Of a stretch of DNA of 10,958 nt, positions 1 to 6,576 are shown in pieces. The notes below the pieces were generated by a model, which worked only from the letters and a program-made list of their open reading frames with translations, was not told where the DNA came from and made no database searches. Numbering within the stretch: position 1 is the stretch's first letter; every line of letters begins with the position of its first letter. The DNA is from an uncultured Campylobacter sp. (GTDB lineage Bacteria > Campylobacterota > Campylobacteria > Campylobacterales > Campylobacteraceae). Position numbers and translations under genes: made by a program. Where the stretch lies: contig NZ_CALIMQ010000112.1 of NCBI RefSeq assembly GCF_938045535.1, forward strand, positions 1 to 10,958, read 5' to 3'.

Positions 1-3
1 CAT
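1..3 (-). CDS. start codon of a minus-strand gene leaving the window
   Basis: Only the first codon lies inside the window. On the minus strand bases 13 to 1 read GGAGC, five A, then ATG. This is nearly the same ribosome-binding leader as in front of proC (5433) and the SUKH gene (8979). A clean TATAAT box lies about 30 bases upstream on the same strand. Nothing can be said about the product. Confidence 0.55.
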
Positions 4-31
4 TTTTTGCTCCGATACCCAGGCTTATTAG

Positions 32-37
32 ATTATA
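32..37 (-). promoter_or_regulatory. -10 box TATAAT of the gene leaving the left edge
   Basis: The minus strand reads TATAAT here, within the context GCGATATAATC. The distance to the ATG at base 3 allows a leader of about 20-25 bases that holds the GGAGC ribosome-binding site. I see no -35 hexamer, which is normal for Campylobacter sigma-70 promoters. Confidence 0.5.
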
Positions 38-252
38 TCGCACCGCTTAGATATGTTGAGCCTGAAAATAATCAAGGCCGCGCAGTATCTGTATAGCGTA
101 CGTAAATTTCATCTATGTAGACTGCGATTGCGATTTCAGCCGCGCAAGTCCAGCCCGTAAAATTCTGCTAATTTTAAAACCCAAATGCCACGTAGAATTC
201 TATCTATTTAAAGAGCTTTATTTCAAAATTTATCCGTTGCAAACTGCGCTCC

Positions 253-621
253 CTAGCGCTCAAACTCTATCACAACCTCCTCCTCGCCGAACCACATCAC
301 GGAGTTTTTCATATCGCAAAATCGCGCCTCATCCGCCATCAGCTCCGCTAACACCGCTCGCGCTACCTCGCTGTTTCGTGCGTCCGCAAACGCCTGCACG
401 CTTTCATACCATAGCTCGCCCATCGCGTCGTAGTTAAACGCTGCCGTCTCGCGTCTGGTGCTCTGTCCCTCGATAAAGATGGGCATAGTTTTTGCATAGC
501 GGACGATATTTAGTGCCTTTTGATTAGCCAAAACCTTTTGCGAATGCGCCGCCCAGTGTGCTACAAACTCCTGCTGCGTGATACCCGGCGCTTTTTTTAC
601 CAACATCGTGATCTTAAACAT
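253..621 (-). CDS. EthD-domain (dimeric alpha/beta barrel) small protein
   Basis: The product is 122 residues with no signal peptide or membrane segment, so probably cytoplasmic. Its start, FKITMLVKKAPGITQQEF followed by a HWAAH segment at about residues 22-26, matches the opening of EthD-family proteins (small ferredoxin-like barrels with a K..PG.S..EF..HW..H pattern). The length suits a single EthD domain with a short acidic tail. The family takes its name from a protein of ethyl tert-butyl ether degradation, but most members have no known reaction, so no substrate is proposed. The ATG at 621 is preceded by GGGAG at a good distance, and the stop is TAG. It stands alone: 249 bases separate it from the gene start at base 3 and 446 from ruvX, both on the same strand. 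Family call fairly sure, function unknown. Confidence 0.7.
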   Translation of the reverse strand: MFKITMLVKKAPGITQQEFVAHWAAHSQKVLANQKALNIVRYAKTMPIFIEGQSTRRETAAFNYDAMGELWYESVQAFADARNSEVARAVLAELMADEARFCDMKNSVMWFGEEEVVIEFER

Positions 622-861
622 AACCGCTCCCTAAATGAAATTTATCTCAAATTTACACCCTGTTCTATGATGCATCCGCGTTTTTGCAATTTTGCTTAGC
701 GTTCTTTGCGTCTAAATAGACCTTGAAAAAAACTTAAAATAGCAGCCGTGCGCGCAAACACAAATCGCCAAAATGCATAAACCTCACTACTTAAAGTTCA
801 AACCGCCGTCAATCTCGCTCGGTTTAACCGCCTAAAGCGTCATTTACGGCTACCGCCAAAA

Positions 862-984
862 TAAATTCCGCAGGCTCTTTGCGGGCAAAGTAAAATTCTG
901 CCAAACCTTAGTGGACGATAAAATTTTACCAATCTCTAACGAGCATAAAATTCCGTCCGTTTTAGGCGAGCGAGTAAAATTCTG
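862..984. repeat. degenerate array of TAAAATTCTG-like words, period 27-29
   Basis: Five copies of a word close to TAAAATTCTG begin at 862 (TAAATTCCG), 891, 919, 946 and 975. The spacings are 29, 28, 27 and 29 bases. Each holds an RAATTY hexamer. The bases between are unrelated GC-rich sequence. The repeat is too short and variable for CRISPR. The even spacing, twice that of the 13-14 base array at 1483-1608, points to a phased or tandemly grown element. Confidence 0.5.
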
Positions 985-1014
985 CGGCCTTTCAAACGGC
1001 GACAAAACAGACGA

Positions 1015-1040
1015 GCGGCGGTTTTATCTTTCACCGCCGC
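1015..1040 (-). terminator. GC-rich hairpin after ruvX, possible terminator
   Basis: GCGGCGGT (1015-1022) pairs perfectly with ACCGCCGC (1033-1040) around a 10-base loop, 28 bases past the ruvX stop codon. On the minus strand the stem is followed by TCGTCTGTTTTG, a weak rather than clean T-tract, so termination is likely but not certain. Confidence 0.4.
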
Positions 1041-1067
1041 GCGCAAATTACGTTGCCACGCACGCGC

Positions 1068-1460
1068 CTAGCCCTTGCTCGACAAAAACCTTTGCAAAAT
1101 TATCGTCGCGGCGATGCTATCAAAGCGCGCGTACTTGCCGCCGCCCTTAGCGCCTTTGCTCGCAAACTCCGCCGCTTCAGCGCTCGAAAAGCTCTCATCT
1201 TGAAATTTTATCTCGCCGTCAAAATCCAGCAGCGAGGCGAAGTGGCGTATGCGCCTGCTCATCTCCTCCTCGCTCGCCCCGCCGCGCGGCACGCCCAGCA
1301 CGAGCACGCTGGCGCCCTTTTCGCGCAGCAGTTCGCTTAGCTCGCGCGCGGCTTGGGTGCGGTTTTTGCGCAGGATCGGCTCGCACGGAAGCGGCGTCTT
1401 ATCATCCGGTGCCGCCGCCACGCCGATACGTTTAAGCCCAAGATCGATCGCAACTATCAA
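1068..1460 (-). CDS. ruvX: RuvX/YqgF Holliday junction resolvase-like nuclease
   Basis: The product is 130 residues, the usual length of this RNase H-fold family, which acts in the cytoplasm in 16S rRNA 5'-end maturation (as E. coli YqgF) and has been proposed as a Holliday junction resolvase. The family marks are all visible: AIDLGLKRIGVA at residues 4-15 with the first acidic residue D6, VLVLGVPRG at 52-60, an acidic DESFSSAEA at 88-96 in place of the common DER.TT.EA, and FDSIAA with D114 near the end. The start is TTG at 1460: it lies 6 bases after an AAAGGA ribosome-binding site, an in-frame TGA sits just upstream, and the nearby ATG is out of frame. In C. jejuni this gene follows dprA directly. 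Here an 835-base gap separates them, so it probably has its own promoter. Candidate -10 boxes on the minus strand are CATAAT at 1509-1514 and TATAAA at 1586-1591. Confidence 0.9.
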   Translation of the reverse strand: MIVAIDLGLKRIGVAAAPDDKTPLPCEPILRKNRTQAARELSELLREKGASVLVLGVPRGGASEEEMSRRIRHFASLLDFDGEIKFQDESFSSAEAAEFASKGAKGGGKYARFDSIAATIILQRFLSSKG

Positions 1461-1482
1461 ATTTCATCCTTTGCTAACATCA

Positions 1483-1608
1483 AATTTTGCGGAATTTCGC
1501 CATTAAAATTATGCCACCAAAATTCCGCGATCGGAATTTCATAGCTAAATTTTATCGCAGAATTTAGCTGCGGAATTTATGAAATTTTATACGAAATTGA
1601 CATAAATT
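1483..1608. repeat. phased AATT array, period about 13-14 bases
   Basis: Eleven AATT cores start at 1483, 1493, 1507, 1521, 1535, 1548, 1561, 1574, 1583, 1595 and 1605. The six spacings from 1493 to 1574 are 14, 14, 14, 13, 13 and 13, and the outer ones 9-12. Units look like AATTTCATAGCTA or AATTTAGCTGCGG: a constant AATTT head with a variable GC-richer tail. It lies directly upstream of ruvX and overlaps its likely promoter zone. Confidence 0.6.
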
Positions 1609-2121
1609 ACACTCGCTCGCGCCGCTTGCGAGCTATTAAATTTAGCGTGCCACGAGCTTCAAATTTTAAAATTTCGATCGCCACGCCCGGCTCAGCACCC
1701 CCCCGCTACATCCGCGCGAGCCGCACATAAGCGACACCCAAACTCACGGCGGGCATAAACCTTGCCGTGCAGATGCCGGACGTGCAACCAACCCACCCCA
1801 TGTAAAATCAAAATTTTAAAGCAAACCCGCATTCACGCGGCGGAGCAGATACAAGCCCCCCTACGCTTTATAACTCGTAAAATTTTGCCGCAGTGACCAA
1901 AATTTTCTCTTGCGACAAATTCAGCCTACCACACTCGCGCTGAAATTCGTAGCCAAATTTACCCGCAAAAATTTAGCACGATAGGCAAACAAACATTTAA
2001 ACGCTATTTCAGAAAATTTCATGCATTTTAACACTTAAATTCTGCGCCGCAAAGTATTTACAAATCTCGCGCGGCATTCACAAACCGATCATTACCGCAA
2101 TCGGGGCGAGTGGCACTACAC

Positions 2122-2144
2122 AAACAAGCCGCGCGGGTTTGTTT
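2122..2144. terminator. hairpin downstream of dprA, possible bidirectional terminator
   Basis: AAACAAGCC (2122-2130) pairs with GGTTTGTTT (2136-2144) around GCGCG, a 9-pair stem with one G-U pair. On the plus strand it runs into TTAAGC, on the minus strand into GTGTAG, so the T-tract lies inside the stem. It lies about 150 bases beyond the dprA stop and is the best hairpin there. The word CAAACAAGCCGCGC recurs at 6907-6920 without the pairing arm. Confidence 0.35.
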
Positions 2145-2295
2145 TAAGCTTAAGCGTTACTTGCGGAAAGCAAAATTTTACCGAGCCGCCTTTTTCTAAA
2201 TTTAAACACCGGCCGCGCAGACTACGCGCCATGCAAACACGCTATGCCGGCAGGCGGCGCCGATCAAACCACGGCGAGCAAGCGCTAGCCTCCAG

Positions 2296-3084
2296 CTACT
2301 TTGCTACGATCTTTGCGCCTAAAATTTCTATCCTACCTTCAAGCTCGTATTTGTAAATTTTATCGCCGAAGCGCTCGATCGCCGCTTGCAGATCGGAATT
2401 TAAAGCTAAAAATTCCATCACTTCATCCTGCGCACGCTCGGTGCTTTGCGGCGTCTGCGGAGCTAAAGACGCAACAAACTCGCCAAAATCCGCGATCAGC
2501 CGCGCCTGAGATTTTGCGAGCAGATCGTTCGTGCCCGCACTCTCGTCTATGCGGTGCGGCAGCACGTATACGGGTATGCCCATTTCGCGAGCCAGGCGGG
2601 CGCTTTGCAGCGAGCCGCTGCGGGGCTCTGCTTGAGCGACGATCAGCGCCTCGGACAGCGCCACGACGATGCGGTTGCGCTGCAAAAACTGAAATCCGCG
2701 CACGCTTACGCCGTCCTCATACTCGCTAAGCGCGAGACTGCGTTCGTAAATTTTGCCGATCATGGCGGCGTTTTGCGCGGGATAAATTTGATCAAGGCCG
2801 TTGCCAAAAACCGCAATCGTGTTTGGAAACGCCCCTTCGTGCGCGACTATGTCGCAGCCGATCGCTGCGCCGCTTACGACGCAAAAGTCCGCATCGCTCA
2901 AAGCGCGCGCGAGGCGCAGGATCAAATTTTTGCTATAAACGCTCATCTTGCGCGAGCCCACGATCGAGATGCGGCGCTTTTGTAACATCGCCGGCTCGCC
3001 CCTAAAATACAGCTGCGCGGGCTCGCTCGCACCGAGCCTTGCTAGGCTTTGAATTTTAAAACCGAGCTCACTCGTAGTACTCAT
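2296..3084 (-). CDS. dprA: DNA processing protein DprA, competence DNA-loading factor
   Basis: DprA binds incoming single-stranded DNA in the cytoplasm during natural transformation, protects it and loads RecA. The 262-residue product shows the family's extended Rossmann fold in order: IVGSRKMS at 41-48, VSGAAIGCDIVAH at 70-82, GNGLDQIYP at 94-102, RNRIVVALS at 136-144, EPRSGSLQSA at 153-162 and GTNDLL at 184-189. Residues 220-262 resemble the small C-terminal winged-helix segment. The N-terminal SAM-like domain of longer DprA proteins is absent, as in other short epsilonproteobacterial forms. The ATG at 3084 overlaps the end of the upstream deacetylase gene by 17 bases, so the two are translated from one message and probably coupled; only a weak GGA lies before it. 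It is the third gene of the ilvC operon. Its presence implies a competent, or formerly competent, organism. Confidence 0.93.
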   Translation of the reverse strand: MSTTSELGFKIQSLARLGASEPAQLYFRGEPAMLQKRRISIVGSRKMSVYSKNLILRLARALSDADFCVVSGAAIGCDIVAHEGAFPNTIAVFGNGLDQIYPAQNAAMIGKIYERSLALSEYEDGVSVRGFQFLQRNRIVVALSEALIVAQAEPRSGSLQSARLAREMGIPVYVLPHRIDESAGTNDLLAKSQARLIADFGEFVASLAPQTPQSTERAQDEVMEFLALNSDLQAAIERFGDKIYKYELEGRIEILGAKIVAK

Positions 3085-4258
3085 AAATTTCGTCCAAATA
3101 GACCAAATCGACCTCGCCTAGGATATCGGCGCTGTTTGCGAGTGCGCGCAGAGTGGAGCTTTTGGGATGGCCGATAGCGATGGCGTAACCCTGTTTTTTA
3201 GCAAGCGTCACAGCTTCGCGCAGCTTTTTGCGCACCGCAGCGACGCTGTTTTGATTATCTAAAAACACATCGCGATGTACATATCGCATACCAAGCCCGT
3301 TCATCGCCGCCTTAGCCTTGGTAGCGGGGCTCGTGCGCGAGTCGATAAATAAAAATCCATGCTCGTTCATCGCGCGCAGCAGGTTTTGCATCGCGCGCTC
3401 GTCGGCGGTAAATTTGGAACCGGTGTGGTTATTTATAAATTTAGCGTTCGGAAAGTCCGCGCGCAGCTTGGCTATGACGCCGTTTAGCTTCTCGTAATTA
3501 TCCGAAGCTCGCAGCGTCGCGGAGTTATTTTTGGCAGAGCTCGCCTCCATCGGCAGATGGATAGCGTAATGCTCAAAGCCGCGAGCGAGCGAGCGCGTGT
3601 CCTTGCGTTGGTACTCTGGCGGGAAGATGGATGGCGTCACGCGCACGGGCAGCGCGGCGATCTTTTGCGCCTGCTCGTCGGTGCCTACGTCGTCGATGAT
3701 GATCGCTAGCTTTGCGCGAGAGCCTGCGGGCAGTGCTTTACGCGGCGATTTAGAAAGATCGTCCGCATTGCCCGAAGCGTAGCTTTGCATGGTAGAATTT
3801 ATGGAATTTTCTGGCGCGAAATTTACTGCGGTAAAATTTACGTCAGGTCCGTCGCTTGCCGAATTTAAGGCGGCGGAATTTGCAAAAACCATAGAATTTA
3901 CGGAATTTTGCGAATCGCCGTTTGCGGAATTTTGTACTGATGGATTCTGCCGTGCGGGCTCGATGCTCATCTTCGGCGCGGTTACGTTTTGCTCGGCGAT
4001 CTTATCAAGCTCCTTTTGAATCAAAGCTTCCTTCTGTGCAGCGCTTAAACGAGGCTTTTTACCGCGAGAATCGGAAGTGCTCTCAGGAGTTTGTTTGCGC
4101 GAGCTTTGCTGCAACGCGGCTTTATTGCCCGAAAATACGAGATCCAAAACCCCGTAGGTAACCGCACCGCTTAAAAAGCACAAGATTACGACAAAGGCGA
4201 TCGCTATGTAATTGATCGGGCGCTTTTTGCGGCGCCCGCGTGGATTTGTATTAGCCAA
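3068..4258 (-). CDS. divergent polysaccharide deacetylase (YibQ-like), membrane-anchored
   Basis: The product is 396 residues. A basic start (RGRRKKRP) and one hydrophobic segment at about 17-42 give an N-terminal anchor with the rest in the periplasm. Residues 182-396 are the divergent polysaccharide deacetylase domain: IIIDD at 186-190, IHLPMEA at 233-239, NNHTGS at 276-281, FIDSRTSP at 304-311 and GHPKSST at 363-369. The family is related to carbohydrate esterases that deacetylate cell-wall or surface glycans, but its true substrate is not settled. Residues 105-166 form an odd linker rich in Asn-Ser and Asn-Phe (separate entry). The start is TTG at 4258: an in-frame TGA lies two codons upstream and no early ATG exists. 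No clear ribosome-binding site is visible, so translation may be coupled to ilvC, whose stop is 13 bases upstream. The same gene lies between ilvC and dprA in C. jejuni. Confidence 0.85.
   Translation of the reverse strand: MANTNPRGRRKKRPINYIAIAFVVILCFLSGAVTYGVLDLVFSGNKAALQQSSRKQTPESTSDSRGKKPRLSAAQKEALIQKELDKIAEQNVTAPKMSIEPARQNPSVQNSANGDSQNSVNSMVFANSAALNSASDGPDVNFTAVNFAPENSINSTMQSYASGNADDLSKSPRKALPAGSRAKLAIIIDDVGTDEQAQKIAALPVRVTPSIFPPEYQRKDTRSLARGFEHYAIHLPMEASSAKNNSATLRASDNYEKLNGVIAKLRADFPNAKFINNHTGSKFTADERAMQNLLRAMNEHGFLFIDSRTSPATKAKAAMNGLGMRYVHRDVFLDNQNSVAAVRKKLREAVTLAKKQGYAIAIGHPKSSTLRALANSADILGEVDLVYLDEIYEYYE
3767..3946 (-). repeat. coding low-complexity insert rich in AATTC/AATTT words
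   Basis: This stretch encodes residues 105-164 of the deacetylase. Nine RAATTY hexamers have their AATT-containing cores near 3795, 3804, 3819, 3834, 3861, 3876, 3894, 3903 and 3927, with spacings of 9, 15, 15, 27, 15, 18, 9 and 24. All spacings are multiples of three, so each word is read as Asn-Ser or Asn-Phe. It lies between the membrane anchor and the enzyme domain, where added length is probably tolerated. Confidence 0.6.
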
Positions 4259-4271
4259 AGCTCAGCCGAAA

Positions 4272-5294
4272 TTAGTTTTTATCTTTATTTACGAGCTTGC
4301 CTTTGGCGATCCACGGCATCATCGCGCGAAGCTTCTCGCCGGTTTTGCTAAGCAAGCTATTTGCCGTGATGTTGCGCTCGGCGTTCATTCGCACGTAGCC
4401 AGCTTTGCGCTCAAGGATGAAGTCTTTTGCAAATTTGCCGTTTTGGATCTCCTTTAGCACCTCTTTCATCGCCGCTTTGCTGCTTTCGTTTACGACGCGG
4501 TTTCCGCTTACGTAATCGCCGTATTCTGCGGTGTTTGAGATCGAGTAGCGCATATCAGCCATGCCGCCTTGATAGATGAGATCCACGATCAGCTTCATCT
4601 CGTGCTGGCACTCAAAATATGCCATCTCGGGCTCATATCCCGCCTCGACGAGAGTTTCAAAGCCCGCATTAATGAGCGCGCAAAGTCCGCCGCAAAGCAC
4701 AGCCTGCTCGCCGAAAAGATCGGTCTCGGTCTCTGCTTTAAAAGTCGTTTCGATGATGCCGGTGCGGCCGCCGCCGATCGCACTTGCGTAGCTTAGAGCA
4801 AGCTCTTTGGCTCTGCCGCTTTCGTTTTGCGAAACGGCGATCAGCATCGGTACGCCGCCGCCGCTTACAAACTCATTGCGGACGGTGTGGCCCGGGGCTT
4901 TCGGAGCGATCATAATGCAATCGATGCCCTTTGGAGGGACGATCTGTCCGAAGTGGATATTAAAGCCGTGCGCGAACGCGATCGCGTTGCCCTCGCTTAA
5001 ATTCGGCTCGATCTCCGCTTTGAAAATGTCGCCTTGAAACTCGTCGGGCGTTAGGATCATTACGACGTCCGCGGCTTTCGTAGCCTCGCCGACGCTCATT
5101 ACTTTAAAGCCCTTCGCCTCGGCCTTGCTCCAGCTCGCGCCGCCCTTTTTAAGGCCCACGATGACCTCTACGCCGCTATCGCGCAAATTTTCGGCGTGAG
5201 CGTGTCCCTGCGAGCCGAAGCCGATCATAGCGACCTTTTTAGCCTTAATCAAACCCAAATCGCAATCTTTGTCGTAAAAAACGTTTATTGCCAT
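4272..5294 (-). CDS. ilvC: ketol-acid reductoisomerase (class I)
   Basis: IlvC converts acetolactate and acetohydroxybutyrate to dihydroxy acids with NADPH and magnesium, the second shared step of valine and isoleucine synthesis in the cytoplasm. The 340-residue product is full length for class I. It shows the nucleotide-binding GFGSQGHAHA at 25-34, the cofactor loop GLKKGGASW at 47-55, the active-site histidine in AFAHGFN (H109), PKAPGHTVRNEF at 131-142, and the metal ligands D192 and E196 in TDLFGEQ and E228 and E232 in FECQHE, with SISNTAEYGDY following. The ATG at 5294 is preceded by AAAGGA, and a TACAAT -10 box lies about 32 bases upstream. It heads the operon ilvC, deacetylase, dprA and is divergent from proC, so two amino-acid synthesis genes share a 138-base control region. 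I saw no leader peptide or riboswitch there. Confidence 0.97.
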   Translation of the reverse strand: MAINVFYDKDCDLGLIKAKKVAMIGFGSQGHAHAENLRDSGVEVIVGLKKGGASWSKAEAKGFKVMSVGEATKAADVVMILTPDEFQGDIFKAEIEPNLSEGNAIAFAHGFNIHFGQIVPPKGIDCIMIAPKAPGHTVRNEFVSGGGVPMLIAVSQNESGRAKELALSYASAIGGGRTGIIETTFKAETETDLFGEQAVLCGGLCALINAGFETLVEAGYEPEMAYFECQHEMKLIVDLIYQGGMADMRYSISNTAEYGDYVSGNRVVNESSKAAMKEVLKEIQNGKFAKDFILERKAGYVRMNAERNITANSLLSKTGEKLRAMMPWIAKGKLVNKDKN

Positions 5295-5325
5295 AACGCA
5301 TCCTTTTTTTAAAAATTTAGGCGAG

Positions 5326-5331
5326 ATTGTA
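5326..5331 (-). promoter_or_regulatory. -10 box TACAAT of the ilvC operon
   Basis: The minus strand reads TTTTAGCTACAATC: a TACAAT box preceded by a T-rich element, as in Campylobacter promoters, without a -35 hexamer. The predicted transcript starts about 25 bases before the ilvC ATG and contains its AAAGGA site. Confidence 0.5.
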
Positions 5332-5405
5332 GCTAAAATTTGCTTTTACGTAGATAAACCGCGCGCCGCAAGGGGGGATAAAGAAATTTTGAGCTATCAT
5401 TGAGG

Positions 5406-5411
5406 CATAAT
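5406..5411 (+). promoter_or_regulatory. possible -10 box CATAAT of proC
   Basis: GGCATAATTTAG lies 27 bases before the proC ATG. The leader would be short (about 15 bases) but would include AAAAGGAGC. It is one mismatch from TATAAT, with no -35 box visible. Confidence 0.3.
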
Positions 5412-5432
5412 TTAGCTTTAAAAGGAGCAAAA

Positions 5433-6410
5433 ATGAAAGTGGGATTTATCGGCGGCGGAAATATGGGCGAGGCGATGATCGCCGCACTTTGCAGAGCTGG
5501 CGGGCGAGATTGCGCAGCGGGCGGAGAAAATTTTACAGAGGATAAAGAAAATTGCACGGCGAGCGGAGAAAATTCCGCGCACGACGGGCAAAATTTTATG
5601 CCAGATACTCAAAGCTTTGCGGCTTGCGGGCAGAATTCCGCAAATTTAGAGCAGAATTTTACGAGCCGCGAGCGTGATTTCGCCTGCGCGCAGTCCGGCT
5701 CCGATACGAAGCTTCAAGTCCTAGCTTATGCTAGAAGTAAAAACGAAGTCTTACGCAAGCGCTACGGCGTGCAAATTTTAGAGGACGAGACGCAGCTGGC
5801 GCATGCGGCGGATATTATCGTGCTCGCGACCAAGCCCGCTAGATACGAGGGGATTTTGCACCTGATCGCGCCCGAGCTCGCAGGTAAAATCCTGCTTCTT
5901 TTGGCGCCGAATTTCAAGCTGGAGTGCGCCCAAAATATCGTAGGTGCGGACGTTTTCGTGGCCCGCGCGATGCCAAACATCGCTGCGGGCATCGGCGCGT
6001 CGGCTACGGCGCTGTGCTACGGCGAGTATTTTGATGAGACCAGTCGGAAGATCGTACGAGCGCTAGCCGCCAAAATCGGTAAATTTTACGAGATAGACGA
6101 GGCTGGTTTTGCCGCATTTACGGGGATCGCAGGGAGTCTGCCCGCGTATGTGTGCGCCTTTATCGAGGCTGCCGCGGATGCGGGCGTGCGGGGCGGACTG
6201 CCGCGGGCGCTGTGCTACGACGCGGTAGCGGCGGCGGTAGAGGGCACGGCGCGCCTGCTGCAAAGCGGTAAGCGCCCATCGGAGCTCAAAGACGCGGTCT
6301 GTTCGCCTGCGGGCACGACGATAGAGGGGCTGGCGGTACTGGAGGCGGCGGGGTTTCGCGCAGCGGTGATGGCGGCGATCGAGGCGTGCATTGCCAAAGC
6401 TCGCGGCTAG
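5433..6410 (+). CDS. proC: pyrroline-5-carboxylate reductase with an internal repeat insert
   Basis: ProC reduces pyrroline-5-carboxylate to proline with NAD(P)H, the last step of proline synthesis, in the cytoplasm. The 325-residue product opens with the Rossmann motif KVGFIGGGNMGEAM, continues through LATKP and ARAMPNIAAGIG, and ends with the helical dimer domain carrying GSLPAYV and the signature SPAGTTIEGL at 291-300. The usual length is about 245-280. The excess is explained by residues 24-86, nine tandem heptapeptides between the first helix and the second strand (LQVLAYAR at 94-101). Without them about 262 residues remain. I chose the ATG at 5433, preceded by AAAAGGAGC, over the in-frame TTG at 5400, which lies upstream of that site. 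The gene is divergent from ilvC and followed by a long gene-free stretch. The key motifs are intact, so it is probably functional despite the insert. Confidence 0.93.
   Translation: MKVGFIGGGNMGEAMIAALCRAGGRDCAAGGENFTEDKENCTASGENSAHDGQNFMPDTQSFAACGQNSANLEQNFTSRERDFACAQSGSDTKLQVLAYARSKNEVLRKRYGVQILEDETQLAHAADIIVLATKPARYEGILHLIAPELAGKILLLLAPNFKLECAQNIVGADVFVARAMPNIAAGIGASATALCYGEYFDETSRKIVRALAAKIGKFYEIDEAGFAAFTGIAGSLPAYVCAFIEAAADAGVRGGLPRALCYDAVAAAVEGTARLLQSGKRPSELKDAVCSPAGTTIEGLAVLEAAGFRAAVMAAIEACIAKARG
5502..5690 (+). repeat. nine in-frame 21-base (7-residue) tandem repeats inside proC
   Basis: Codons 24-86 divide exactly into nine 7-codon units. The consensus is [G/E]-[E/Q]-N-[F/S/C]-[T/A]-x-x, with central units close to GGG CAA AAT TTT RCG followed by two variable codons. 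The first and last units are the most diverged (GRDCAAG and ERDFACA). Six RAATTY hexamers lie in this block. The constant half of each unit is the same AATTT/AATTC word family seen in the deacetylase linker and between genes. Confidence 0.8.
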
Positions 6411-6530
6411 CCTTTCACCGCACCTCGTCGGTTTCGGATTTCAAATACGGCGCGTTTTTGGGCGTGCTAACATTGGGATTTTGTGCGGGCGCTCTAGCTA
6501 AAATTTTGTCTTAATTTTTAAATCGAATGA

Positions 6531-6576
6531 GTTCGCCATTTCTGCAGCGGCGGAATTTACGAGCTCTATGGCGAAC
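6531..6576. repeat. 9-base perfect inverted repeat
   Basis: GTTCGCCAT (6531-6539) and ATGGCGAAC (6568-6576) are exact reverse complements 28 bases apart. There is no T-tract on either side, so it is not a simple terminator. It could be a protein-binding site or a structured RNA 3' end of the proC transcript. Confidence 0.4.

Larger units (their letters stand above)
622..1067. other. gene-free stretch between the EthD gene and ruvX
   Basis: I see no convincing gene in these 446 bases. The reading frames here lack ribosome-binding sites and family motifs. The stretch holds an array of TAAAATTCTGC-like words (862-984) and a GC-rich hairpin just after ruvX (1015-1040). On the minus strand, bases 901 to 787 can be read with one frameshift as a short tail (about 40 residues, ending SEIDGGLNFK and a stop). 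This could be a decayed gene end but is too short to claim. Confidence 0.5.
1461..2295. other. 835-base gene-free stretch between ruvX and dprA
   Basis: No reading frame here has both a ribosome-binding site and recognisable protein content. AT-rich words alternate with GC-rich patches. It holds a 13-14 base phased AATT array (1483-1608), a 14-base palindrome AAATTTTAAAATTT (1661-1674), and a terminator-like hairpin (2122-2144). About 23 RAATTY hexamers fall in it. I found no tRNA, rRNA or insertion-sequence ends. A weak promoter for ruvX may lie in its left end. Confidence 0.55.

Noticed and set aside
862..984. CRISPR-like spacing of repeated words
   Set aside because: The repeated core is only about 10 bases and varies, with a 27-29 base period overall. 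Real CRISPR repeats are longer and nearly identical, and no cas gene is present.
911..1150. 79-residue plus-strand frame crossing the ruvX end
   Set aside because: It overlaps ruvX on the opposite strand, its N-terminal part consists of the repeated AATT words, and it lacks a ribosome-binding site.
1597..1602. TTGACA as a -35 box on the plus strand
   Set aside because: No -10 box lies 15-19 bases downstream and no plus-strand gene follows. It is part of the AATT array.
5295..5432. Riboswitch or attenuator before ilvC
   Set aside because: The predicted leader is only about 25 bases, with no leader peptide rich in Val, Leu or Ile and no hairpin plus T-tract.
5400..5432. Upstream TTG start for proC
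   Set aside because: The AAAAGGAGC site lies after that TTG and directly before the ATG at 5433, where the family's conserved KVGFIGGGNMG sequence begins.
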